This document shows, in pieces, positions 23,666 to 33,305 of a stretch of DNA of 64,000 nt. Each line of letters opens with the position of its first letter. Position 1 is the stretch's first letter. Origin of the DNA: Rhabditophanes sp. KR3021. Lineage: Eukaryota > Nematoda > Chromadorea > Rhabditida > Alloionematidae. The position numbers and the translations under genes were made by a program. The DNA is taken from contig CAUJLY010000001.1 of NCBI GenBank assembly GCA_963281155.1, positions 806,001 to 870,000 of the forward strand, written 5' to 3'. Under the pieces are notes generated by a model. It did not search any database and was not told the DNA's origin. It saw nothing but the letters and a program-made list of their open reading frames with translations.

Positions 23666-24716
23666 TCAACTGTCAAAAATAGTTTTGCTGTTTACTAGAC
23701 CTGTTACTCTAGTTGTGATTACAACTGGTTTTTTGTAATAACATTTAAAGATCCGTTGAAATCTTTTTTTTAATATGTTTCTATTTTTGGTCAATAAAGT
23801 AATAAAAAGTACACTATTTACGGCTGGCATAGCACTATTCAAACTTATGATCAAAGTTCCTCCATGAGTCCATTGCAAATCACATATGATCAAGAATATA
23901 TAAGTCGAAATTGGAATGCCAGCTAGTAAAATTGGAGTGAAAGCTTGTCCAGCCAATATTAAGACGAATTGTCTATTCATTATTCGTGTTGATTCCTTTA
24001 TTGTAGATTGCAAATACATTTTTATAAAATTCGAATATTTCAAATACACCATAAATATTATCACATAATTTATTCCTAAGAATGAAAAGTACAAACCAAG
24101 GTTTATTAAGGAGCGAATTTCAGTCTGAAGAAAGTTATTTTATATTGGCAGGAAAAGGACTTACGTAAGGTATAAGAAGACTTCGTGAATTCTCAAAAAA
24201 CACTGTATCACTATCATTTATTCTAAACTGATGCAAACGTGTGTTAGTTTCCGGAGTGCTTTCAATACTATTTTGAAAATAATTGATCGCCAACAGTATA
24301 TTAGGAGCAATTGTAAGCAAGACAAAGACAAGAAAATGTTTTGTTTTTAAAATTAAAATATTAGTCACTACCAGGTATCTTGAAATTGCACACAAAGTTA
24401 CAAAGGATATGTTGAAGTAAAAAATGATAAAGTAAATTATCACCAAAATATGATAATAGTTATAATTAATGTTGAAATAACTAGAATATTCAATGTAATA
24501 GATCAAATACTTATCAACAACAACTAATTCCATGCGAAAAAATAAATTGTAAATTGCAAAGATGAGGTCCAAGATAAATTGACTGAATTGAATGTAAGTT
24601 ATTCCATTTGAAGATGAAGATTTAACATAATAATGGCCAACAAGACTTAATGCAGCGATGTTTCCAAAGAAGGAAAAGATAAAAATAACATAGGTAATAA
24701 TGTCAACAAGATTCAT
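23666..24716 (-). CDS. Str/Srd-like serpentine chemoreceptor
   Basis: Two exons, 24165-24716 and 23666-24124, with a 40-nt intron (24125-24164) in phase 0, give 336 residues. Seven hydrophobic helices are visible. TM3 ends with CAISRYLVV. The sequence before TM6 reads MNRQFVLILAGQAFTPILL, in the style of the Str superfamily (RQ...LxxQxxxP). The tail after TM7 is LTKNRNILKKRFQ. The intron is needed: without it exon 1 runs to a stop soon after SLLIPY. The subfamily (Str, Srd or Srj) is not decided. Confidence 0.75.
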
Positions 24717-25441
24717 AGTTTGAGGAATTGAATTAATAACTCTTCTGGTTATTTTTTGAGTATTTATTATGATTAGTTTAACAAATGAAATAAGTATGTG
24801 AGATAGGAAAGATTAGTGCAAATAAATATCCGCTTATTTTGATTAACTTCGGAAACACATGGCTGTAGCACATTTTAACAGGATATTTCACTGCTTGTAA
24901 GTATATTATTTCCTTTCAATTCGCACATAATAAATTAATAATTTAGTATCCGAATCAACATCATTTTTAAACAATCTTGTTCAGGGTATTAACTTTAGAA
25001 GACATTTCCCATGTTAAGAATTCAAAATTTAGTAAGTAATAAAAGGAAATGCCGTGGTAATCTCTGAGAATCAAAGTCATAGAAGTATTTAGTTTGATCG
25101 GATTTGCAATAATTTTACTTTAACTATCTTGTAGGTGATTAATAGACACGAAAATTGGAATCATCACTCGAACAAAATAGTATGATTAGCATTCCGAACA
25201 ACGATTGCATCTTCACAATTAAATGAATAGCATTTTGTGTAGCATTTCGTATCTTCCCAATTAAATTTTATGATTAGCATTTTGCATCGTTTGAAATAAA
25301 TGCTAATAACTCGTGTAAAAAGGCATCTGTCCGATTAAAGATGCGCATCACACAAACAGTGTTTATATAAACTGCGATATATTGCTTATTAATCCTAAAC
25401 TTTACATTTAATCAACTTTCTCATCGCAGACAAGCAAAACC
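24717..25441. promoter_or_regulatory. Divergent intergenic region with TATA-like box
   Basis: AT-rich spacer between divergent genes. A TATA-like TTATATAAA lies at 25363-25371, about 70 bases before the ATG at 25442. A short near-repeat, TTAAATgAATAGCATTTTG / TTAAATtTTATGATTAGCATTTTG, occurs at about 25220-25290. It is of unknown meaning. Confidence 0.3.
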
Positions 25442-25831
25442 ATGAACTCACAAACAGCTCAAAATTGTATTATCAGTCTAGTTGTAATCATACTCATTCT
25501 TGCCGTTACGTACTTTGCTTTAAAAAAGTGGGACAAACGTGCAGAACAAACTCCCACAAAGAACATCTTGCCAATCTCTATCCTTAGTCTCCCAAAATGC
25601 AAGCTTATTTGCCCTCAAATGCATCTAAATATTCAACCATCAACTAAGTTTGATAACTATGTGGACGAACCAATCTATGAAAATATCGAAGTGATCACCA
25701 AATTTAGACAAAATGCGTGCACCTTCAAAATAATGGATGAACAATCACGGGAATCATTCAACTCTAACTGCACCTTTGGATCTATAAGATTTGACGAAAG
25801 CATTGTTAGAGCATCTTTTTCATTTGCATAG
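25442..25831 (+). CDS. Small single-pass membrane protein, unknown
   Basis: An intronless 129-residue ORF with a TATA-like box upstream and an AATAAA at about 25845-25850, shortly after the stop. Residues 9-28 form one hydrophobic helix (IISLVVIILILAVTYFAL), followed by a basic stretch (KKWDKRAE). This suggests a type III or signal-anchor protein with a cytosolic C-terminus. The tail holds four cysteines and the tyrosine motif EPIYENIEV, which resembles an SH2-binding site. No family is recognised. Codon use is clearly non-random (few rare repeats, balanced composition), so it is likely a real gene. Confidence 0.55.
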   Translation: MNSQTAQNCIISLVVIILILAVTYFALKKWDKRAEQTPTKNILPISILSLPKCKLICPQMHLNIQPSTKFDNYVDEPIYENIEVITKFRQNACTFKIMDEQSRESFNSNCTFGSIRFDESIVRASFSFA

Positions 25832-26239
25832 TTTCACTTCTTTCCAATAAATCTATTCTTTTCAATTAATTATGTATTTTTTGCTTATTAGAAACCTTTA
25901 CAAGTCTCGTCCCAAAATTTGCTAACAGAATTCATTTAGAATCCTGAACGCATACTAACCTCAAACTGGGTTTTTTAAACCGTCTTAGTCTGTTTTAGTT
26001 TACCTTTTATATCATCAAGTTTGATATTCGAAAGTGGAACATTATCTACCATATTTAAAACATGACTGTACACGCACATTCTCATCAACGTTTGCGAAAA
26101 CAATTATAGAATATAAATATAATAATATATAGGCAATATCTACATGGGTGTTAGGGAAAAAAGCAGAAAAGGAGGAGTTGTTTGTTAATGGTGTGAATTC
26201 AACTGTTCTTTGATTTTAATAATTGGATCGCCTTTTTAT

Positions 26240-26582
26240 TTTTGCGTATCTTTATAAGTCGAAGGAAGAAAATAAATTAGTTAAGGAAGCCTGTGGAAAG
26301 TTGTTAAGTTGGTCTGGGGAACAAACGTTTAATGACAATTCAGAGAGTGGTTTTGATACTGAATTACCAACTGCATCATCCATTGTCTCATCGACTGCGA
26401 CAACACCAGTTCTGAGTCTAAGATCTTTTTACCTTCCGTCTCTCTTAGAAGCTCGGACTCAACTTGCCTCAATTCAAACTCAGATGTCAAACACAGAAAC
26501 AAAAATGTTGCTATCAAAACACTGGAGCATTAATTTATCATCCAATTTTTCGGTACATTATTCATACTACTATACTTTAATT
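26240..26582 (+). pseudogene. Coding-like fragment without a start codon
   Basis: An open stretch with protein-like composition (for example FDTELPTASSIVSSTATTP, then LPSLLEARTQLASIQTQM) but no ATG at its left end. No clear donor or acceptor joins it to another exon. It may be the relic of a soluble Ser/Thr-rich protein with a short coiled coil, or a chance ORF. No family is recognised. Confidence 0.2.
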
Positions 26583-27628
26583 ATATGATGCATAAAATAT
26601 TTTCCCATAAATAATAACTTGTATATTCAAATACTTTCTAAAAAAATGACATTTTCAAATTATCGAAACTTTTGTATTTTTATCAAGCAATTAATGATTA
26701 AAAGCAAATTGTTAAAGCATTTATTAGGTAAAAGTTACACAATAAGTTTTGTAATTAGATTTCTTTGATCCATCGCCATCTTCTTTTTAGAAAGGGGTTA
26801 CATAACATTGTCTTGGACATGCTCGTTTGACCACAAAAAACATTTATACTTAATTGAGAATGTGCCAGCATACTCAGCTTCGTTCCAATATAAGTCATGT
26901 TCATTCTAAAATAATAACATTTAAAGGTATCAATTATACGATCAACTTTTACTTACTCAGGTTCATCTTATCGGCAAGCCTTGAACGAGAACTCATTCCT
27001 CTTACAAAAATATAATATACACTTTCACCAAATATAAAAATGAGCAAAAAGAGTGCAGATGTTTCGTCATGTGCACATTACAAACGTCACAAATGTAAAC
27101 GTCTCAGTAAAGTAAATTTCGCATAATAGCATACTGGGTAGAAAATAAATTAAAGAATTGCAAACAAACACATACAAATTAAGTAAAATAAGCAAATAAG
27201 TAATATTTTAAAATTACTTTAAGGAATTATAGCAAGTAAATTGGAATAGATCGGAGTTGCCTACCGAGAATTAAATAATTTATTACGATTGATGATCCAG
27301 GATATATTGGAGTTCCATCATGAACAATGCATCGGTTAGTAGTTTAATTGCGAGATAATTAAACTAGAGAATAAGATAACTGATTTATTAGCACAAATAA
27401 ATCCTCATATTAAATTAATAGTACCAATAATATGAGATTACGACTCATAATATAACACGTACTCCAAGGACCGACGAAAGAAATAATCTTGCATTCTATA
27501 TACTTTTCTTTACTATCCCATGAATATAAGATAAACTTACAAATAATAAAATTTGCATTCCTGAATTATGCACCTACTCCTTTCTTATGAAAATTATTTA
27601 AAAAGCTTAATGAATGTTGGTAACTACA

Positions 27629-27634
27629 AAAAAG
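27629..27634 (-). terminator. Pol III terminator of the 5S gene
   Basis: Six A residues on the + strand give TTTTTT on the transcribed - strand, immediately after the 3' end of the 5S rRNA. Confidence 0.7.
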
Positions 27635-27752
27635 CTTACACCACTACGGATTCCCAGGACGTCTCCGATCCAAGTACTAAGGTAGCTCGAAGTTGATTCA
27701 CTTCTCAGATCGAACGGGATGAGGTGCTTTCAACATGATATGAGCGTAAGCG
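27635..27752 (-). rRNA. 5S ribosomal RNA
   Basis: The reverse complement starts GCTTACGCTCATATCATG and ends TAGTGGTGTAAGC, so the 5' GCUUAC pairs with the 3' GUAAGC as stem I. Internal segments match eukaryotic 5S: CATCCCGTTCGATCTG, AGTACTTGGATCGGAGAC (A-box/C-box region) and CCTGGGAATCC. The length of 118 nt is normal. A run of six T on the transcribed strand directly follows the gene (27629-27634), a pol III terminator. A TATA-like ATATAAA at 27761-27767 lies just upstream. It is a single copy here, with no neighbouring 5S or spliced-leader RNA gene. Some bases differ from the usual nematode sequence, such as CTACCTTAGTACTTGG, so it could be a variant or decaying orphan copy. Confidence 0.9.
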
Positions 27753-28336
27753 ACAGTCTATATAAACTAAAACTTTATGAAGTTAAAACACTTTTCCGTG
27801 CACCAACTCAAATGGGTTGGGGCAAGTTTAAATACACTCTTTTCCAATCTTCTTGCCGCAGTTTAAGCATTTGAAAGTTTATTAATGCTGCAATAGTTTA
27901 TTTATTGAACAAAATTGATACAAATGGAATCATAACACAATAATCGAAAAGGACATTCATAATATGTATAGCATATTTTAAATCTCTAAAATGAATCACC
28001 CTAAAAACACCCAGTTAAATAATTTTTTGTCCTTTATTAACCAAATCTCAGAAATAATCTCTTTTTATGAGTAATTTCATTGAAAGCTTATCTAAACAAA
28101 TGCAAAAAAGAATTCATCAAAATAAACAATAACTACATCTTTTGAGGTATCGAAACTTAAGCAAACAAACACATAAAGGATAAGGAAATAAAAAATGGAT
28201 TATTATGAGGATTAAGAGTGATTAATGAGATGATTTATAGAAGTTTCAGGAGATGTCGTCATTTGTAAAATAGTATAAAAGAACTTGACAAAAAGACTTT
28301 ACATCACAACTTAGATTTCTCTTCTAACTGACCACC
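27753..28336. promoter_or_regulatory. Spacer with TATA-like box for the ShKT gene
   Basis: AT-rich spacer. TATAAAA at 28274-28280 lies 57 bases before the ATG at 28337, at a normal core-promoter distance. Nothing else is seen. Confidence 0.4.
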
Positions 28337-28768
28337 ATGCAATCAACTTACATCATCCTTGCTTTTGTTTGTTTCATCCAATTGGCGTATGGCCAAACTG
28401 TTTGTGTGGACAAGATTTTGAATGGAGCGCATGATTGTTCTCATTTTGCTAATTATTGTGCTGATAAAGAGTATACTGTTTTGTTGACCAACTTTTGCCC
28501 AGTTACTTGTAACTTGTGCCCTGCTTATGTCGGACCAGCCTCGACAACAATAAGATACATTGACATCTCAAGCATTACTCAAGCTCCAACTGCTAAACCA
28601 CTTACTGTTTGTGCTGATAAATTCGGAGTTGACGCTTGTACCATGTACAATGATTTATGTCAAAGTAAATACTATACGGGATTCTTGAGAACTAACTGTA
28701 AGTTTTAATCAAATTATATTTGTAACTAACTTTTTTAAGGCGCCAAAAGCTGTGGATACTGCCAATAA
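28337..28768 (+). CDS. Secreted protein with two ShKT domains
   Basis: Two exons, 28337-28697 and 28740-28768, give 129 residues. The signal peptide is about residues 1-19 (MQSTYIILAFVCFIQLAYG). Two six-cysteine ShKT modules follow. The first is CVDKILNGAHDC...YC...FCPVTCNLC (about 22-60). The second is CADKFGVDAC...LC...NCAKSCGYC (about 92-128). A short Thr/Pro-rich linker lies between. The second domain is completed only after splicing, which joins T to GC at an unusual AAG acceptor (28737-28739). Small ShKT proteins are common secreted nematode products. The function is not known, and the domain name alone does not imply toxicity. It is convergent with the ADAM gene 60 bases away. Confidence 0.85.
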
Positions 28769-28828
28769 ACTCGATACTTAAAAACATCTCTTTCAATTGT
28801 CAAACACTTTTATATATAAATAAACGAT

Positions 28829-29822
28829 TCAAAAAATATCTAAATTACGAACAAATTTAAAAAATTTAATTAAAGGTCCTTCTGATTTAACAGGCTTGCA
28901 TTCCCCATTGACATCGCAATATCCTTTATTTGCATCACAACTTTGCCCATTTTTGCATTGAGGTTCAGTATAATCCTGTAATGAAAATGGTTTTTCAACT
29001 AGACACTCACTTTTGACGATTCTCTTTAAGACATGTGAGATGTTTTCTAATGACGCAGGTGAGAAAGTAACTTCTTGGCCAGGATTGTCTAAAGCAGCTG
29101 TTGGGTACATTAGATAATTAGCATCTTCCATAGTATCATGAACTGCTCCTAAGCTGTGTCCAATTTCATGGGCAAATGTCAATTCAGACTCACGTCTGTC
29201 TACCTTTTTCCATCCATGTTTAAGTGTGATGATGCCAGTATTTAGAGTTTGGTAACCTTCGAATGTCTTTTGCGTTGGCTGACAAATGCCGCCAGGGATC
29301 TAAAGTTGTTGGTATGTAAATGCATTTTGTTTTATTTAACCTTACTTTAGTTGAAGGATTGGCCATCCAAGCAAGTCCTAATTCATCATGATCAAAATCT
29401 CTATAAGTAAATATAAAAGCCAAACAATATTTTGAGTAATCCCTTTGTGAATGGATGCTTAAAAAATCAGCGGCACTAATTGTAGTTTTGCAATATGGAT
29501 TTCCTGATTGACCGACAGGTTTACCATTCTTACAACTATCTGTATTATAAATAGTGATATCCTCAATATAGAAGTTCAGCTTTTCGATTCCGCTAAAATT
29601 AGTTCTGTAATAGATTTTGTTGACAGCATTGATATGACTGTTAAATAAGCTTTTAATAGCACTTTCCGTGTCCAAATCACTTTTATTTCCCTCTTTACGG
29701 TAAATATGCGCGTATAAGAGGTGGTCGGCAATTAATTTGACTGAACACGAACGACCTTTATTAGTTAATGGCCCAGCTTGAATTAAAAAAGGTAGAATAA
29801 ATATAATCAAAAGCCGTGCCAT
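28829..29822 (-). CDS. Compact secreted ADAM10-like metalloprotease
   Basis: Two exons, 29346-29822 and 28829-29299 (46-nt intron), give 315 residues. A signal peptide (MARLLIIFILPFLIQAG) is followed directly by a reprolysin-type catalytic domain. GLAWMANPS and LNTGIITLKHG match the ADAM10/Kuzbanian family. HEIGHSLGAVHD, near residue 203, is the zinc site, with the catalytic Glu. NYLMYPTA gives the Met-turn. After the catalytic domain only a short Cys-containing tail remains (CKNGQSCDANKGYC). The prodomain, disintegrin domain and membrane anchor of full-length ADAM10 (over 700 aa) are absent. The ATG at 29822 was chosen because it gives a clean signal peptide. In-frame ATGs upstream at 29867 and 29894 are possible. 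Confidence 0.85.
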
Positions 29823-30212
29823 CGCAAATTGATTTACAATAAAATAAAGCTTTAATAAAACAGCCATTTTATATATCTTCCAACAGCCACACATATCCCG
29901 TAAAGAAATAGATTAATGAAGCTCAAGTAATCAGATATGTCACTTTTGAAAGATTACCATTGTATGTGTATATGACGTGATGAATACTGGTGCACTAATT
30001 AATGATGTCTTTGCATAGATAACAAATCAAAATATTTTGGGTAGAAGTTATGATTACTGTCTTAGATGATACAAATTATCAGGCAAAAGATAACGTCTGT
30101 ACTATTGCATTCTGTGATAATAATTAAGCCAAGTAGACTGTATCCCCACTTTGTGATAAAAATGTTATAAAATAAACGGTATCGTGGATTCTAATTTATT
30201 CTTCAAAGCACA
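29823..30212. promoter_or_regulatory. Divergent promoter region
   Basis: About 390 bases between divergent genes. A TATA-like TTATAAAATA at 30165-30174 precedes the ShKT gene at 30213. A second, GATATATAAAAT on the - strand at about 29866-29877, precedes the ADAM start. Confidence 0.35.
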
Positions 30213-30629
30213 ATGAAATTTACAGGAGTGATTCTTTTATTACTAGTACAATCTATTTATTCATGCTCAGATCGGACTCCAGATTGTGCTGCACGAAAAG
30301 CTGATTGCGTTGACGATCCTATTATACTCAATGATTGTAAGTTGCATTCAAATTACACTCTTTTTCATTTTTTATTTGTAGGCCGAAAAACTTGTGGCAT
30401 ATGCCCATCGCCAGATACTCCAGCGTGTGTTGACACTTTAGCTGATGACCAGTGTCAAACTATGACGCAATTTTGTGTTGATCCAAGTTAGTTTCAAATC
30501 TTTTTATTGCTACTATTTTATGTTTCAGTTTATTACCCATTGATGAATAAGGAATGCCCAAAGGTAACCACATTTTTAATAATTGTTGTTTAAAGTTTAT
30601 TCTTTTAGACTTGTGGATTCTGTACCTAA
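30213..30629 (+). CDS. Small secreted protein with two short ShKT-like domains
   Basis: Four exons, 30213-30336, 30382-30486, 30529-30563 and 30609-30629, give 94 residues. The signal peptide is MKFTGVILLLLVQSIYS. ShKT-like module 1 is CSDRTPDCAARKADCVDDP...CRKTCGIC. Module 2 is CVDTLADDQCQTMTQFCVDP...ECPKTCGFC. The first intron (30337-30381, 45 nt) keeps frame and contains no stop. Removing it is required to bring DC and RKTCGIC together as in other ShKT domains. The protein is related in style to the 28337 gene. It is likely a small extracellular protein of unknown role. Confidence 0.75.
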
Positions 30630-31343
30630 ATTTAACCTTCAATACTACCTGAAACCATTACTATCAAAAGAAATAATACATTGGTCTGAATTTAGCATTG
30701 CTTTTAAATATTAGTATAACTTCCAATACAATAAATACTTGTCATTAAAAATGTAGTGATTGCCTTTTTGCATCAGTTGACACTGATGTATTTTTACTTG
30801 TCCAAAAATGTGAATTTCCAAAAGACATGTCATTCCAATCAAAACTGTGACTTATGTAGTTGAGTATTTATTGGTTAGTATTTGAATAACGTTTATTCAC
30901 ACAACATAATACCTTCTCAATACCTTCGGCGTATGTTTTGACCTATTCTGGCGCATCGCAACTCCCCACAAAGAACATTTACTTAATGTTGTGTTGTATT
31001 CAATTCTGTTTACTTGGCAAGCCAATTTGAAACTTTCTTTAAAATAAACGTAGCGTGTGCAGCTGTTTTATGAAATACACGCTGTCCCAAGTGTCCTTTA
31101 TCATTTACTCTCCATTCTGATATGTTTTTGACAATAGTTTGCTCTAAAAAAATGCGCCATTTTTAGAGGATTGCGGCTTTTTTTGTGAATTTAATTGTGC
31201 TAATTAAATGTCTGTGTTTATTTACAGAAATTTATACAAAAAAACTGTTCTTAATAAGTTTTTAAACTTACTCAACAACAAATTGTTTTTAAGGTGAACA
31301 GAGAAAACTAAATAATATACATTGATATATTCCAGCTAATATA
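30630..31343. other. Intergenic region
   Basis: About 710 AT-rich bases with no gene-like signal. The promoter of the 31344 gene is presumed to lie here. Confidence 0.4.
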
Positions 31344-32831
31344 ATGGAAGGATCAATGGTAGAAGGACAGATATCGGAAAAACACATCACACAAGATAAT
31401 TTACCGCCTCCACTTCCTCCTTCTAGGAAAGTTCCAGCCCGAGTGCCTGTCTTACGTCCGATCGCTGTAGCAAATAAGAATTTGGATAAAGTTTTTGCCC
31501 TTCCTCCGTCAAGACAACCACCAACTAGAACGCCTTCACATTTAGACGAAAAGGCTAAATTATCTCCTGTTAAAATTGTTCAACTGTTAAATAGATCTTA
31601 TGCCAGTCCAAAGAAGCACGGTAGTAAATTAGTTATTAGTTCACATAAAAGTCCAACTCAAAAAGAACAAAGTTTGAGCCAACTTCATCCACCTAAAAGG
31701 GTTGGGACAGAAGTTGGAGCAGTAACACCAAAAGCAGAGAAATCAACAGCATCAACATCAGCTGAAAGAGCTAGGATTGAAATTGAATTAAATGCAAAAG
31801 TTGAGAAGCAAACTGAACCGCCAAATTCACATTCCACACCTAAACCTTCAACAACCATTCCATTTAAGCCAAAAGAAGGTGAAGAACAGGGAAAATTCAC
31901 ACCAATACTGCCTCCTTCCAGAACTGCAACTCGAGAAACAGCTCCACGCCCTTTGCCTCCTGGAAGACATAAGAGTTACATTAGACCTACATTCGTAGCA
32001 ATTGTTCCCAGAAAGCGAACGGCTCCCGATTCAAACCAAGTACCTACTGCAGGGGAAACGCTGATAAAAAAAGCTAAACCAGAATCCAATAAAGTTGATT
32101 GTGATGTATTGAGTATAGAAGCATCTCCCAAACAATTAGAACCAGAAGCTAAGATAGAACTTATAGTACCGATCCCGGCACCAACCTTCAAACTACCTAA
32201 ATTAAGAGTAATCCAACCACACAAACTAGTTCCCAAAAAAGATGACCCAACACCTTCCACTGCTTCTCACCATACCAATCCAATGGAAATGAACAATCTA
32301 ATAAGATATACCAAGTACCTTCCCAGCATTCCTTTCCAAAGAAAAGCACCTGAACCCAAACCCACCCCACCTCCAACTCTCCCCATCTACAAGCATAATC
32401 TAAACATTCGCCCCTATTACGCAATAGATCCCACCACTTGTCGCCCCTTTGCGCCTTACAAAACTGACCAAGAACACATCAGACATATGATTTTGCACTA
32501 CTTCCTGACCGGCCAAAATTCCAACAACACAACCAAAATGATCAATCAAACGTATGGTGAATACACCCTGTCGGACTCAATGTGTCGTGGATGGTTTAAG
32601 AAGTTTTCAAATGGCAATTTCAGTGTACGAGACAAAGACAGGTGTGGTCGGCCAGTCAAGATGGATTATGAACAATTAAGAGAATTGGCATTGGAAAAGG
32701 AACATTATAGTGCAAGGGAAATGGGGGCTAAACTCAAAATTTCCCACAAAAGTGTTGTTAATGGCTTGAAGAAAATTGGCTTTTACTATTCAAAAGATGG
32801 GAAATGGGTTCAAAGAAAGGCTGTTAAGTGA
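31344..32831 (+). CDS. Proline-rich protein with a mariner-type (HTH_48) DNA-binding domain
   Basis: An intronless 495-residue ORF with an AATAAA about 33 bases after the stop. Residues 1-370 are disordered and rich in Pro, Lys, Thr and Ser. They hold recurring LPPSR/LPPGR motifs (near residues 24, 54, 190 and 204). The first, PPLPPSR, fits a class II SH3-ligand pattern. Residues about 378-495 match the bipartite DNA-binding region of mariner/Mos1 transposases. HTH 1 covers RHMILHYFLTGQ...WFKKFSNGNFSV. The linker DRCGRPVKMD follows. HTH 2 covers YSAREMGAKLKISHKSVVNG, then LKKIGFYYSKDGKWV. The DDD/E catalytic domain is missing and the ORF simply ends. This looks like a domesticated transposase N-terminus fused to a host sequence. 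Confidence 0.8.
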   Translation: MEGSMVEGQISEKHITQDNLPPPLPPSRKVPARVPVLRPIAVANKNLDKVFALPPSRQPPTRTPSHLDEKAKLSPVKIVQLLNRSYASPKKHGSKLVISSHKSPTQKEQSLSQLHPPKRVGTEVGAVTPKAEKSTASTSAERARIEIELNAKVEKQTEPPNSHSTPKPSTTIPFKPKEGEEQGKFTPILPPSRTATRETAPRPLPPGRHKSYIRPTFVAIVPRKRTAPDSNQVPTAGETLIKKAKPESNKVDCDVLSIEASPKQLEPEAKIELIVPIPAPTFKLPKLRVIQPHKLVPKKDDPTPSTASHHTNPMEMNNLIRYTKYLPSIPFQRKAPEPKPTPPPTLPIYKHNLNIRPYYAIDPTTCRPFAPYKTDQEHIRHMILHYFLTGQNSNNTTKMINQTYGEYTLSDSMCRGWFKKFSNGNFSVRDKDRCGRPVKMDYEQLRELALEKEHYSAREMGAKLKISHKSVVNGLKKIGFYYSKDGKWVQRKAVK

Positions 32832-33305
32832 TTCCATTTTCTATTGTATATTTTAGTATCTTTAATAAAGAGTTTAAGAATTGCTTTGGTCGTAAAATTA
32901 AATTTAAACATGATGTAGGAAGTTTCTACCAAATTTGTGAAGGGCAAATGGTTAAAAAAAGTGAATTACATTAAAATAATCTATAAAATTTATTCTATGA
33001 AATGATTCTTTTGATTTATGGTAAACCATACAATTCAGATTAAAATTAAATATCATTCGCACAAACTTGTATCATTATATACTGATTTGTTCGAAAGGAC
33101 TTATCATTTAAAGTATCCCTATTAATTGTATTATGCATTGGCATATTACATAATCTCTTTATCGTAGATGGTTAATCTATGCATTGCATTAGTTGTGATT
33201 TGCATAATGGAATAGATAAGCATTTGTGCAATATAATCTAGTCGATACTGATATAAGGTACGGAAATCGGTGCGACTTTCACTAACTTTTACTAATTGTG
33301 CTGTG
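32832..33305. other. Intergenic region
   Basis: About 470 bases with an AATAAA (about 32864-32869) for the upstream gene. No remnant of a mariner catalytic domain or terminal inverted repeat was recognised here. Confidence 0.4.

Larger units (their letters stand above)
25832..27634. other. AT-rich intergenic region
   Basis: About 1.8 kb without a convincing complete gene. One coding-like stretch lies at 26240-26582 (separate entry). The 5S rRNA gene begins at its right edge. Confidence 0.45.

Noticed and set aside
32832..33305. Search for mariner catalytic domain or terminal repeats after the HTH protein
   Set aside because: No DDD/E-type coding remnant or inverted repeat was recognised, so the gene is not called a transposon.
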